DNA of 5,847 bases, taken from the NCBI GenBank assembly GCA_015487255.1, contig WFQA01000010.1, positions 1 through 5,847 of the forward strand. The letters are read 5' to 3'. The first letter of the stretch is position 1. Each line of letters opens with the position of its first letter. This document shows positions 1 through 5,847 of this stretch, piece after piece. The notes beneath the pieces are model-generated. The model was not told where the DNA came from, did no database searches, and saw only the letters and a program-made list of their open reading frames with translations. This DNA comes from Paracoccaceae bacterium. GTDB taxonomy: Bacteria; Pseudomonadota; Alphaproteobacteria; Rhodobacterales; Rhodobacteraceae. The position numbers were made by a program, and so were the translations under genes.

Positions 1-197
1 ATATCCTCGATCTGCATCGGGTCCCGCCCGATGAGGCAGGGAATAACATGCTCTTCCAGATAACTGACAACCGCCAGCTCGCGGCCATTCACGGTCGCAT
101 CGCCAATACCGTATAGCCCTTCGTCTGTGATCACCTTAACAGTGACAAAATTGCGCCCCGGTGAGGATACGATCACCCGAATTTCAGTAATTTTCAT
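1..197 (-). CDS. manD: D-mannonate dehydratase family protein (ManD/RspA), N-terminal part only
   Basis: Cytoplasmic enolase-superfamily enzyme. Characterised ManD proteins remove water from D-mannonate to give 2-keto-3-deoxy-D-gluconate, in the glucuronate branch of sugar-acid breakdown; some relatives act weakly on D-gluconate or have no known activity. I translated 65 full codons from the ATG at 197; the gene runs off the window at base 1. The visible part is the N-terminal capping domain, with PGRNFVTVKV at residues 13-22, GIGDATVNGRE at 30-40 and LIGRDP at 55-60. These closely match what I recall of ManD and E. coli RspA, including Asn37, an active-site position in ManD. The metal ligands and catalytic Tyr/His lie outside the window, so activity cannot be judged. 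The start lies one base after the TAG of the upstream dehydrogenase gene, with GAAGGGA just upstream as a plausible ribosome site, which suggests translational coupling. The family is clear; the exact substrate is not. Confidence 0.9.
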   Translation of the reverse strand, partial: MKITEIRVIVSSPGRNFVTVKVITDEGLYGIGDATVNGRELAVVSYLEEHVIPCLIGRDPMQIED

Positions 198-198
198 T

Positions 199-1074
199 CT
201 ATGTCCCTTCGGGGTGTTTTTGGTTTGGGTTATTTGCTGCGGCTTGCGGGCTGTCATGCACCCAGCCCAGCAAACGCTCGGCTTTGGCGGCGCTGAAAAA
301 GCTTTGCCGTCCTTCAAGCATGGATTTCATTTTTACATCGGGGTAATAGCGCGCCGCCAGTGCTTGGCTATCGGTCTCTTCGGTGGTATCGGGTGCCACG
401 ATATAAAATGCCTCATGGCCGGAAAACCTCGCCTCAAGGCTGCGCAGGCAGGCATCAGCGGCGGCGTTAAAACGGGTATAGCCCCAAAGCTGTTTGGCCC
501 CGAGCCTGTCATTGGCCGAGTTTATCCGCGCCCCGTCAGCGCGCGCCTCCACGGTTAAATGAAACCGCATACTGGCAATGCGCATATCAGGGTAGCGGCG
601 GGCAAAGGCATCGGCTTGCTGCTCGCCTATCCATTTGGAAAGACTATAAGGGTCCTCGCAATAATTTGGATGCGCCTCATCAATCGGGAAGTAATCAAAC
701 CGGGGGTTTTGGCTGAATAGCAGCCCAACCGCGTTAACGCTTGAAGCGAGGCACACACTGGTAATCCCCTGCTCGACCGCCGCGCGCAAGGCATTATAGC
801 TGCCAACAACATTGTTATTATGCACCTGATGGTCCGGCAACTTCCCGGGAGAGGGAATTGCGGCCATGTGGATCAGGGCATCACACCCCTCAAAGGCCTT
901 TTCCAACTGCTCAAAATTACGGGTATCGGCTTTGATGAACCGCAGGTTTGGCGCTGGTTCCTGGCTGGTCGGCTGCATCAAGTCAATGCTGACAACGCCG
1001 TGCCCCCGCCGCAGCGCCTCGGCCTGGATAGCCTGCCCAAGCCTGCCACTGCCTCCGGTAAGTGCAATTTTCAT
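199..1074 (-). CDS. NAD-dependent epimerase/dehydratase family protein (extended SDR)
   Basis: A 291-residue cytoplasmic oxidoreductase or epimerase of the extended short-chain dehydrogenase family. The Rossmann glycine motif TGGSGRLG is at residues 6-13. Asp31, at the end of the second strand (VVSIDL), favours NAD over NADP. HMAA at 69-72 lies near the cofactor, ASS at 110-112 supplies the active-site serine, and the catalytic pair YSLSK is Tyr143/Lys147. The C-terminal part ends in the usual SDR helix (AKAERLLGW, 263-271) and a polar Asn/Pro-rich tail. Length is normal for the family. The ATG at 1074 is supported by GGAG seven bases upstream. It sits between a sugar-type ABC importer and ManD, so a role in oxidising or epimerising a sugar or uronic acid is likely. 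It might act like a uronate dehydrogenase, but its sequence is not an obvious match to the known Udh enzymes I recall. The substrate is inferred only from context. Confidence 0.88.
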   Translation of the reverse strand: MKIALTGGSGRLGQAIQAEALRRGHGVVSIDLMQPTSQEPAPNLRFIKADTRNFEQLEKAFEGCDALIHMAAIPSPGKLPDHQVHNNNVVGSYNALRAAVEQGITSVCLASSVNAVGLLFSQNPRFDYFPIDEAHPNYCEDPYSLSKWIGEQQADAFARRYPDMRIASMRFHLTVEARADGARINSANDRLGAKQLWGYTRFNAAADACLRSLEARFSGHEAFYIVAPDTTEETDSQALAARYYPDVKMKSMLEGRQSFFSAAKAERLLGWVHDSPQAAANNPNQKHPEGT

Positions 1075-1161
1075 GTTAGCGCTCCAAATTCTTATATCGG
1101 CCGCATTTGACAGGCGGCGGCAAAACGGCGTGGTTTTAGTGTTTTTTGAGGCAAAAAATAC
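1075..1161 (-). other. Intergenic gap between ATPase and dehydrogenase genes
   Basis: This 87-base gap is the second largest in the cluster. On the transcribed strand it holds an AT-rich inverted repeat near its start, a short GC hairpin, a TATAAG element without a convincing -35 partner, and the GGAG ribosome site of the dehydrogenase gene. I see no clear terminator with a U-run and no strong promoter, so read-through from the transporter genes is the simplest reading. A weak internal promoter cannot be excluded. Confidence 0.4.
1142..1158 (-). repeat. Short AT-rich inverted repeat after the DppF-type ATPase gene
   Basis: On the minus strand TTTTTTG is followed by CCT and then CAAAAAA, a perfect 7-base inverted repeat with a 3-base loop, starting 4 bases after the stop codon. 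Six of the seven pairs are A-U, so the RNA stem would be weak. It could be a minor 3'-end structure or chance; it does not look like an efficient terminator. Confidence 0.25.
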
Positions 1162-2166
1162 TCATGTCGGTAAGGTCTCGGAAATTTGGGCCGCTTCCAG
1201 CTCGGGTTTGTTACTGTGCAGAAAACACGCCGCCGCCTGATGGGGGGCAATGCTGAACAAAGGCGCGGGATTTTTGCATTGCTCATTGGCTTGGGCGCAT
1301 CGGCTAAAGAACGGGCAGCCGTTCCCTGCCCCGCTGGACTCGCGGGTGATAATCTTTTGCTCACCCCAGCGCTGGTCCAGATTGGGCCAGGGGATGGAGT
1401 CGATCAAAAGCCGGGTATAGGGGTGCTGGGGATGTTTGATAACGGCCTCGACCTCCCCGGTCTCCATTACCGCACCGCGATAAAGCACGATAATGGATTT
1501 GGCGATATGATAGGCGGTGGTCAGATCATGGGTGATATAGATGATCGAAACCCCGTGATCCCGTTGCAGGTTGCGCAGGGTTTCCAGAATACTGGCGCGC
1601 AGGGATGCATCCACCATCGACACCGGCTCATCAGCGATCAGCAGGCGGGGTTTGAGCAGCAAAGCACGGGCCACATTGATGCGCTGGCGCTGGCCACCGG
1701 AGAGCTGGTGCGGAAACCGCCCGATAATGTCTTCCGGGCGCAGGCCAACTGCGGTGAGGGCTTCATCCATTTTATCGCGGGCTTCCGCCCTGGATTTGGC
1801 CAGCTTGAATTTTTTGATCGGCACGCTCAGCAGATGGTCCACCGTGTAAAACGGGTTAAACACCGCAAACGGGTCCTGAAACACCGCCTGCACCTCGCGG
1901 CGAAAGGCCAGTTTTTCGCTGCCGCGCAGGGTGCTGATATCCTTGCCACGATAAATAATTTGCCCCGTGGTTGGCGCGATAAACCCCAAGAGCAGCATGG
2001 CCAATGTGGTTTTTCCGCTGCCGCTTTCGCCGGCAACCGTTAATATAGAAGGCTCATCCTCACGCAGGGTCAGCGAAAAATCCTGCAATGCGGTGGTGGA
2101 TTGTTTGCTGATCAAACCGCGAGAATAGACCTTGGAGACATTTCTCAACTCAAGAAGATGGCTCAT
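1162..2166 (-). CDS. DppF-type ABC transporter ATP-binding protein (second ATPase)
   Basis: A 334-residue cytoplasmic ATPase that, paired with the neighbouring DppD-type subunit, powers import through the two permeases. Walker A is GESGSGKTT (46-54), the Q-loop glutamine is Gln97, the signature is LSGGQRQR (155-162), Walker B is LLIADEP (175-181) with Glu180, and the switch histidine is His213. The C-terminal oligopeptide-transporter domain carries Cys284, Cys290, Cys297 and Cys314, in the arrangement associated with an iron-sulfur cluster in Dpp/Opp ATPases. The D-loop reads SMVD (183-186) instead of the usual SALD. The ATG at 2166 is chosen because a perfect AAGGAGG lies six bases upstream; a TTG at 2184 in the same frame lies before that site and is unlikely. 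The gene overlaps the end of the DppD-type gene by 17 bases. The family is certain; the imported substrate is probably a sugar derivative rather than a peptide. Confidence 0.95.
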   Translation of the reverse strand: MSHLLELRNVSKVYSRGLISKQSTTALQDFSLTLREDEPSILTVAGESGSGKTTLAMLLLGFIAPTTGQIIYRGKDISTLRGSEKLAFRREVQAVFQDPFAVFNPFYTVDHLLSVPIKKFKLAKSRAEARDKMDEALTAVGLRPEDIIGRFPHQLSGGQRQRINVARALLLKPRLLIADEPVSMVDASLRASILETLRNLQRDHGVSIIYITHDLTTAYHIAKSIIVLYRGAVMETGEVEAVIKHPQHPYTRLLIDSIPWPNLDQRWGEQKIITRESSGAGNGCPFFSRCAQANEQCKNPAPLFSIAPHQAAACFLHSNKPELEAAQISETLPT

Positions 2167-3181
2167 TTTGCGCCTCCTTATCAAACAGGTGGCAAATCAC
2201 TGAGCGCCCGCTTTTATCGGATTGCGGCTCGGGGCGGCTGGTTTTGCAAATATCACGCGCCAATTCACAGCGCGGATGAAAGGCACAACCGCCGGGCAGG
2301 CGCAGCAATGAAGGCGCCAGGCCGGGGATGCCCTGAAACACACCTTTGTTGTCCAGATTGGGCAAGCAGTTGATCAGCGCCTTGGAGTAGGGCTGCTGTG
2401 GGTCGGTGAACATTTGCCGCACAGTGCTGACCTCAACCAACCGGCCGGCATACATAACCGCAACCTTATCCACAAACTGCGCCATCAGGCCCATATCATG
2501 GCCGATCAAAATCACCGCTGCGTTGATCTTTTTGCGCACCCGGTCGATGGTTTCCATCACCTGGCGCTGGGTTACCACATCCAGCGCGCTGGTTGGCTCA
2601 TCTGCGATAATCACCTGCGGTTGCAGCAATATTCCGATCGCAATACAAACCCGCTGCTTCATACCGCCGCTCAGCTCATGCGGAAACATTTTGAACGTGC
2701 CGCGCGCCAGATCAACCGATTCCAGCGCCAGCATGCAGCGCTCCTTTGTTTCAGCCTTGCTTTCATTTTCCACATGCGAAATGACCGCATCCACCATTTG
2801 CGCCCCGATGCGCATAACCGGATTAAGCGAGTTCATCGCCCCCTGCGGAATATAGGCTATTTTTTGCAGCCGCGATCTGCGCATATCCTCGGCATTCAGC
2901 GCCATCAGCTCCGTGCCATCCACATAGACCTGCCCACCCTCAATGCGGCCCGGAGATTTGATCATCTGCATCATCGCCAAAGCCAATGTGCTTTTGCCCG
3001 AGCCGGATTCCCCAACGATCCCCAGTTTCTCACCGGCTTTCAGGCTGAAGCTCAAATCATCCAGCGCTTTGGCGCGCCCCGCATCGGTATAATAGGTCAC
3101 TTCAAGGTTTTGCACCTGAAGCACAGGCGTTTCTGCCGAGACCAATTCGGGGTGTGTATTTTGCACCTGCTCTACATTCAT
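2150..3181 (-). CDS. DppD-type ABC transporter ATP-binding protein (first ATPase)
   Basis: A 343-residue ATPase, partner of the DppF-type subunit on the cytoplasmic face of the importer. Walker A is GESGSGKST (57-65), the Q-loop glutamine is Gln113, the signature is LSGGMKQR (170-177), Walker B is VIIADEP (190-196) with Glu195, the D-loop is SALD (198-201), and the switch histidine is His228. The C-terminal domain has the PGGCAFHPRC motif (296-305) with Cys299, Cys305, Cys312 and Cys330, a probable iron-sulfur site by family comparison. The Q-loop stretch IPQGAMNSLNPV (111-122) resembles importers of the oligosaccharide type. Two starts are possible: the ATG at 3187, which overlaps the permease TGA by one base, and the ATG at 3181. 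I chose 3181 because GGAG lies eight bases before it but only two before the other; the choice changes the protein by two residues. Longer in-frame extensions lie inside the permease gene and are rejected. Confidence 0.95.
   Translation of the reverse strand: MNVEQVQNTHPELVSAETPVLQVQNLEVTYYTDAGRAKALDDLSFSLKAGEKLGIVGESGSGKSTLALAMMQMIKSPGRIEGGQVYVDGTELMALNAEDMRRSRLQKIAYIPQGAMNSLNPVMRIGAQMVDAVISHVENESKAETKERCMLALESVDLARGTFKMFPHELSGGMKQRVCIAIGILLQPQVIIADEPTSALDVVTQRQVMETIDRVRKKINAAVILIGHDMGLMAQFVDKVAVMYAGRLVEVSTVRQMFTDPQQPYSKALINCLPNLDNKGVFQGIPGLAPSLLRLPGGCAFHPRCELARDICKTSRPEPQSDKSGRSVICHLFDKEAQNEPSS
2173..2179 (-). promoter_or_regulatory. Strong Shine-Dalgarno site for the DppF-type gene
   Basis: AAGGAGG, a full match to the 16S rRNA tail, lies six bases before the ATG at 2166. 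It sits inside the last codons of the DppD-type gene. It decides the start codon and should give efficient, coupled translation of the second ATPase. Confidence 0.85.
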
Positions 3182-3186
3182 AACCA

Positions 3187-4083
3187 TCACTCCGATTTCC
3201 GAATGCGCGGATTGGAAAGCTCGTCCAACCCCATATTGATCAGCGCCAGCGACCCGAGAATCAGGATCATGCCAACCGAAGGGGCCACCGGCCACCACCA
3301 CCACCCATTAAAAAACGCACCCTGCGCCTGGGCCAGCCAGATGATATTCCCCAAAAGCGGCTCGCGCAGCGGGCCAAGGCCAAGCACCGCAAGGTAGAAA
3401 GAGGCAAAAACCGCCAGGAAAATCTGCCCGACAAAAGCCGCCGCCACAAAGGGCATCAGGTTGGGCAGGATTTCCTTGAATATGATCCCCATGTCGCTGA
3501 CCCCTGAAAGCTTGGCCACCGATACAAACGAGCGTTCTTTCATGGTGAGAACCTGTGAGCGGATCACCAATGTCGGGGCCATCCAGGCCAGCATGACCAC
3601 AATCAGCGCCATGGTGAAAATCGTAACATCGCGTTTGTCGAGCGAGCCTGCCACCACCACCTGAATCAGCAATACCGGAATTGGGGTCAGTATCTGGCAA
3701 ACCACGCGGATAACGGAATCGATCCAGCCGCCAAAATAGGCAGAGGTAAAGCCCAGCACCACACCGATAAAAGTGCCAACCCCGCCAGCAACCACACCGA
3801 TAAAGGCGGTCTGCCACATGCCCACCACCATCACCGCCAGCAGATCACGGCCAAAAAAATCGGTGCCAAACGGATAGGCCCAGCTTGGCGCCCGCCGCGT
3901 GGGGGCAGAAAGCGGGTAGGCGTCTTTTGGGTCAATGACCATCAGGCCGACAAGGGTGAAGAGCACCAATGCCAACAGGATTATCAAGCCAAAACCGAGG
4001 CTTTTATTGCGACGCAGATAGCGAAAGACTCTTCTGATGCGGCTCGGGGACTGCATCTGGTCTGAGGTTGCGGTTATCGTCAC
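3187..4083 (-). CDS. DppC-type ABC transporter permease (second membrane subunit)
   Basis: A 298-residue inner-membrane protein, one half of the substrate channel. The N-terminal cytoplasmic arm (1-27) is basic, and about six membrane segments follow, near 28-50, 87-115, 125-147, 152-174, 209-236 and 264-286. The DppC hallmark FGTDFFGRD is at 72-80 in the first periplasmic loop. The cytoplasmic EAA-type loop, which docks on the ATPase, is near 186-210 (AKLSG...LPN). A run of four tryptophans (261-264) precedes the last membrane segment. The start is GTG at 4083: AGGAA lies seven bases upstream and overlaps the TAG of the previous permease, ten bases away. A downstream ATG at 4056 is a weaker alternative. 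The length matches DppC. The partners are the DppB-type permease upstream and the two ATPases downstream. Confidence 0.94.
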   Translation of the reverse strand: MTITATSDQMQSPSRIRRVFRYLRRNKSLGFGLIILLALVLFTLVGLMVIDPKDAYPLSAPTRRAPSWAYPFGTDFFGRDLLAVMVVGMWQTAFIGVVAGGVGTFIGVVLGFTSAYFGGWIDSVIRVVCQILTPIPVLLIQVVVAGSLDKRDVTIFTMALIVVMLAWMAPTLVIRSQVLTMKERSFVSVAKLSGVSDMGIIFKEILPNLMPFVAAAFVGQIFLAVFASFYLAVLGLGPLREPLLGNIIWLAQAQGAFFNGWWWWPVAPSVGMILILGSLALINMGLDELSNPRIRKSE

Positions 4084-4093
4084 TTTAACATTC

Positions 4094-5095
4094 CTACTGA
4101 TTTTTGATTCTGGGGTCGAGGAGCGGGTACAGGAACTCCATCAAGGTCATGATCGTGGCAATGGCGATGGTGATAAACAGCACAATCCCGTAGATTACCG
4201 GAAAATCATTGGCGCGAATGGCGTTGATCAGCACCGTGCCAACCCCGGGCAGGGCAAACAGCCCCTCCACAATAATGGCTGAGGTTACCACCGTGCCAAG
4301 CGCCAGCGCAAAGCCGGTTACCTGCGGCAGCAAAGCATTTCTGAGGTAATAATCCTTGAAAATCCGCCAGCCTCGCAGGCCTTTATGCTCGGCAAAATTT
4401 ACGTAATCCTCGCCCTGAATGGTAATGCCCATGCCGCGCATGGTCAGCACCCAGCTTCCGATGGAGCCAAGGATAAGCGCCAGTGCCGGCAGCACCTGAT
4501 GGCGCAAAAGATCCATGGCAAATGGCCATGACCACTCGGGCACCAGACCTATCGAATAAGCCCCGCCCAGCGGCAGCAGCTTAAGCCGAAACCCAACAAA
4601 AAACAGCAGCAACACCCCCATCAAAACCGGCGGCACCCCCATAAACAGCACAAATGGTGTGGAAAAGCTGCGTGCCCAGCCCGGTGCGCGCGGCCAGGCT
4701 GCAATGGCCCCAAGCAAATTGCCTATTAAAAATGCAATCAGTGTAGACACCAGCAACAAGCCAATGGTCCAGGGCAGCGATTGCATAATCAATTCTGTTA
4801 CCGTTACCGGATAGCGGTTCAACGAGTAGCCAAAATCCAGCCGCAGAACGCTTCCGAGATAATCTACATATTGATCCCAAAGCGGCCGATCCAACCCGAA
4901 TTGTTTGGAAAATGACGCCACGATCCGCTCCAGATCATCGGGGTTGTATCCGCCCAGTCGAGCCAGCTCTGCAAACCGCTCGCGAACCGGATTTACCGAT
5001 GACAGGCGTGGAATAAAAAAAGTAATGGTAGATGCTGCCCAGATGACAACAAATAAAAACCCGAATCGCCGCGCGATGAGTAAAAGAGTAGCCAT
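4094..5095 (-). CDS. DppB-type ABC transporter permease (first membrane subunit)
   Basis: A 333-residue inner-membrane protein that forms the channel with the DppC-type subunit. The first membrane segment is near residues 10-30, followed by a long periplasmic region with the DppB hallmark GLDRPLWDQYVDYL (67-80). Five further membrane segments lie near 108-133, 146-170, 199-219, 260-282 and 298-321. The ATPase-docking EAA-type loop is near 229-258 (YVNFAEHKGLRG...LRNALLP). ALPGVGTVLINAI (281-293) and the closing YPLLDPRIK (323-331) are typical of the family. The ATG at 5095 has GAGAGGG at 5101-5107, five bases upstream. It is separated from the binding-protein gene by 167 bases and from the next permease by ten. 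Length is normal for DppB. Substrate specificity cannot be read from the permease alone. Confidence 0.95.
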   Translation of the reverse strand: MATLLLIARRFGFLFVVIWAASTITFFIPRLSSVNPVRERFAELARLGGYNPDDLERIVASFSKQFGLDRPLWDQYVDYLGSVLRLDFGYSLNRYPVTVTELIMQSLPWTIGLLLVSTLIAFLIGNLLGAIAAWPRAPGWARSFSTPFVLFMGVPPVLMGVLLLFFVGFRLKLLPLGGAYSIGLVPEWSWPFAMDLLRHQVLPALALILGSIGSWVLTMRGMGITIQGEDYVNFAEHKGLRGWRIFKDYYLRNALLPQVTGFALALGTVVTSAIIVEGLFALPGVGTVLINAIRANDFPVIYGIVLFITIAIATIMTLMEFLYPLLDPRIKNQ

Positions 5096-5164
5096 TAAAT
5101 CCCTCTCAACCTCAAAATCAAACCAGAGCCTGCCGAGGCGGGAACCACCCTGTGAATATTCTTT

Positions 5165-5172
5165 AGTATACT
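5165..5172. promoter_or_regulatory. GTATAC-centred palindrome, possible operator
   Basis: AGTATACT is a perfect 8-base palindrome inside the gap before the permease genes. A GTATAC core occurs in operators of several GntR-family regulators, including regulators of sugar-acid catabolism, but here the flanks are not symmetric and the site lies inside the operon rather than before its first gene. Chance is quite possible. Confidence 0.2.
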
Positions 5173-5217
5173 TGAAAACCGTATCATCGCTTACCTGCTT
5201 GCCTGTTCAATAAGCCA

Positions 5218-5249
5218 AAGAGGGCGCTGCACATTTACAGCGCCCCCTT
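5218..5249 (-). terminator. Strong hairpin after the binding-protein gene (partial terminator or mRNA-stabilising stem)
   Basis: The arms are GGGCGCTG (5222-5229 on the plus strand) and CAGCGCCC (5238-5245), a perfect 8-pair GC-rich stem with an 8-base loop. In the minus-strand RNA a G-U pair and three more pairs extend it to 12 pairs. It starts 13 bases after the binding-protein stop codon. Only a short CUCUUU tract coincides with and follows the stem end, so it is probably a leaky terminator or a 3'-protecting stem rather than a full stop. Such elements are common between binding-protein and permease genes and let the binding protein be made in excess. Confidence 0.72.
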
Positions 5250-5262
5250 GATTTTCAACCTG

Positions 5263-5847
5263 CTATTGGGTCGCCTTAAGATTAGCCACCATCAGCAAGG
5301 CAGTTTTATGCCAGAAAGCGCCATTTATCCCCAGCCCGACATTGGCTTCTGTTGGCCAATTCGTCCAGTAGGTCTGGTTATAGGCGATCCGGTGCAGCCA
5401 CTGAATGACCGGCACGTTGATCTGGTCACGCCAGTAGATCTCCAAAGCTTGCGTCGCCAGGCCTTCAAAATCCGGGTGGGTAGACGGGATCACGGACATC
5501 TTGGCCATGATCTCGTCATATTCCGGGTTGGCATAGCGCGCGAACTGATACGCGCCAACAGGCTCACCCGGGGTTCCGGCATTGCGGCTGTTGAAGAAAT
5601 CCAACGTTGCAAACGGGTCTTTCAGGCTGGCACCATGGCCAAACATGTAAAGCCCCGGCGCACCATCAGCCATATTCTGGAACGCATCGGTGCCAAAATT
5701 GGTGGAGGAGTCAAAGCCGGCATTACGCAGCATTTCAACCAGAACCGGCACGATATCACTGTGGATACCTTCAAAGCCGGCAATGGTGCTGTCCACGGTT
5801 TCGCCGTCTTTCTCCCACATGCCGTCACCATTCAACGCGTATCCGGC
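5263..5847 (-). CDS. ABC transporter substrate-binding protein, family 5 (SBP_bac_5), C-terminal part
   Basis: The last 194 residues of a periplasmic solute-binding protein that delivers the substrate to the two permeases. The frame is open to the window edge, and the true start with its signal peptide lies beyond base 5847; an in-frame TTG at 5835 is internal, not a start. The fragment opens with AGYALNGDGMWEKDGE, the typical linker before the C-terminal lobe of family 5 proteins (usual full length about 500-600 residues). The lobe continues with a helix and strand region (GIHSDIVPVLVEML, 27-40), GLYMFGHGASLKDP (65-78) and a conserved end IPVxQ-like segment NVPVIQWLHRIAYNQTYWTNWP (given in part: VPVIQW, 145-150, and YWTNWP, 160-165). 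The aromatic-rich YWTNWP...GAFWH ending resembles, in my recollection, binding proteins of the sugar-importing branch. It is the first visible gene of the importer operon. No ligand can be named from this part. Confidence 0.92.
   Translation of the reverse strand, partial: AGYALNGDGMWEKDGETVDSTIAGFEGIHSDIVPVLVEMLRNAGFDSSTNFGTDAFQNMADGAPGLYMFGHGASLKDPFATLDFFNSRNAGTPGEPVGAYQFARYANPEYDEIMAKMSVIPSTHPDFEGLATQALEIYWRDQINVPVIQWLHRIAYNQTYWTNWPTEANVGLGINGAFWHKTALLMVANLKATQ

Larger units (their letters stand above)
5096..5262 (-). other. Intergenic gap between binding-protein and permease genes
   Basis: The largest non-coding stretch in the window (167 bases). In transcription order it holds a strong hairpin, then an AT-rich part with the palindrome AGTATACT, a small four-pair GCCT/AGGC hairpin, and the ribosome site of the DppB-type gene. 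TATACT could serve as a -10 box, but I find no good -35 at the proper distance, so an internal promoter is only a possibility. Confidence 0.5.

Noticed and set aside
1106..1111. TTGACA on the plus strand, considered as a -35 box
   Set aside because: There is no -10-like sequence at 16-18 bases, and no plus-strand gene follows it.
1100..1118. GC hairpin (GCCGC/GCGGC) in the gap before the dehydrogenase gene, considered as a terminator
   Set aside because: Only five pairs with a nine-base loop and no U tract after it in the direction of transcription.
1186..2043. A long plus-strand open frame of 285 codons opposite the DppF-type ATPase
   Set aside because: It is fully antisense to a gene with all ABC motifs; the translation shows no family motif and no ribosome site was evident, so it is a shadow of codon bias.
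2167..2184. A TTG start at 2184 for the DppF-type ATPase
   Set aside because: It lies upstream of the perfect AAGGAGG that serves the ATG at 2166, so it would place the ribosome site inside the coding region.
3182..3304. An N-terminal extension of the DppD-type ATPase starting at 3304
   Set aside because: The added residues lie inside the DppC-type permease gene in another frame and do not resemble ATPase sequence; starts at 3187 or 3181 fit the gene junction and the GGAG site.
3293..3304. A possible CCA/TGG trinucleotide repeat
   Set aside because: Only four TGG codons in the DppC-type gene, coding a tryptophan run before a membrane segment; too short to call a microsatellite.
2414..3397. 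A 327-codon plus-strand open frame opposite the DppD-type ATPase
   Set aside because: Antisense to a clear ATPase gene; the product is rich in His, Arg and Gln with no recognisable domain, as expected of a reverse-complement reading.

Overview
This window looks like one block of a bacterial chromosome or large plasmid, with every supported gene on the minus strand and transcription running from high to low coordinates. The Gram-negative style Dpp/Opp transporter, the strong Shine-Dalgarno sites, the moderate GC content and the protein flavour suggest a proteobacterium, most likely an alphaproteobacterium (Rhizobiales or Rhodobacterales type). That taxonomic call is an inference. No RNA genes, mobile elements or CRISPR arrays were found.

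In transcription order the layout is: (1) 5847-5263, the C-terminal part of a family 5 periplasmic substrate-binding protein, cut by the window edge; (2) a 167-base gap with a strong hairpin just after the binding-protein stop; (3) 5095-4094, a DppB-type permease; (4) 4083-3187, a DppC-type permease with a GTG start; (5) 3181-2150, a DppD-type ATPase; (6) 2166-1162, a DppF-type ATPase overlapping the previous gene by 17 bases; (7) an 87-base gap; (8) 1074-199, an extended short-chain dehydrogenase/epimerase; (9) 197-1, the start of a mannonate dehydratase (ManD/RspA) of the enolase superfamily, one base after the previous stop and cut by the window edge.

The first five genes make a complete ABC importer: binding protein, two membrane subunits and two different ATPases. 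Such importers are usually annotated as peptide or nickel transporters. Here the downstream partners are a sugar-type NAD-dependent oxidoreductase or epimerase and ManD, which dehydrates D-mannonate (or in some relatives D-gluconate) to 2-keto-3-deoxygluconate. Several sequence details of the transporter also resemble the oligosaccharide-importing branch of this superfamily. The best reading is therefore an uptake-and-catabolism operon for a uronate- or aldonate-containing sugar or oligosaccharide, with the exact substrate unknown.

Nothing here looks like a wholly new system. The points worth a second look are the likely misannotated substrate, the hairpin that may set binding-protein versus permease levels, a GTATAC palindrome in the same gap, and the unusual D-loop of the DppF-type ATPase.
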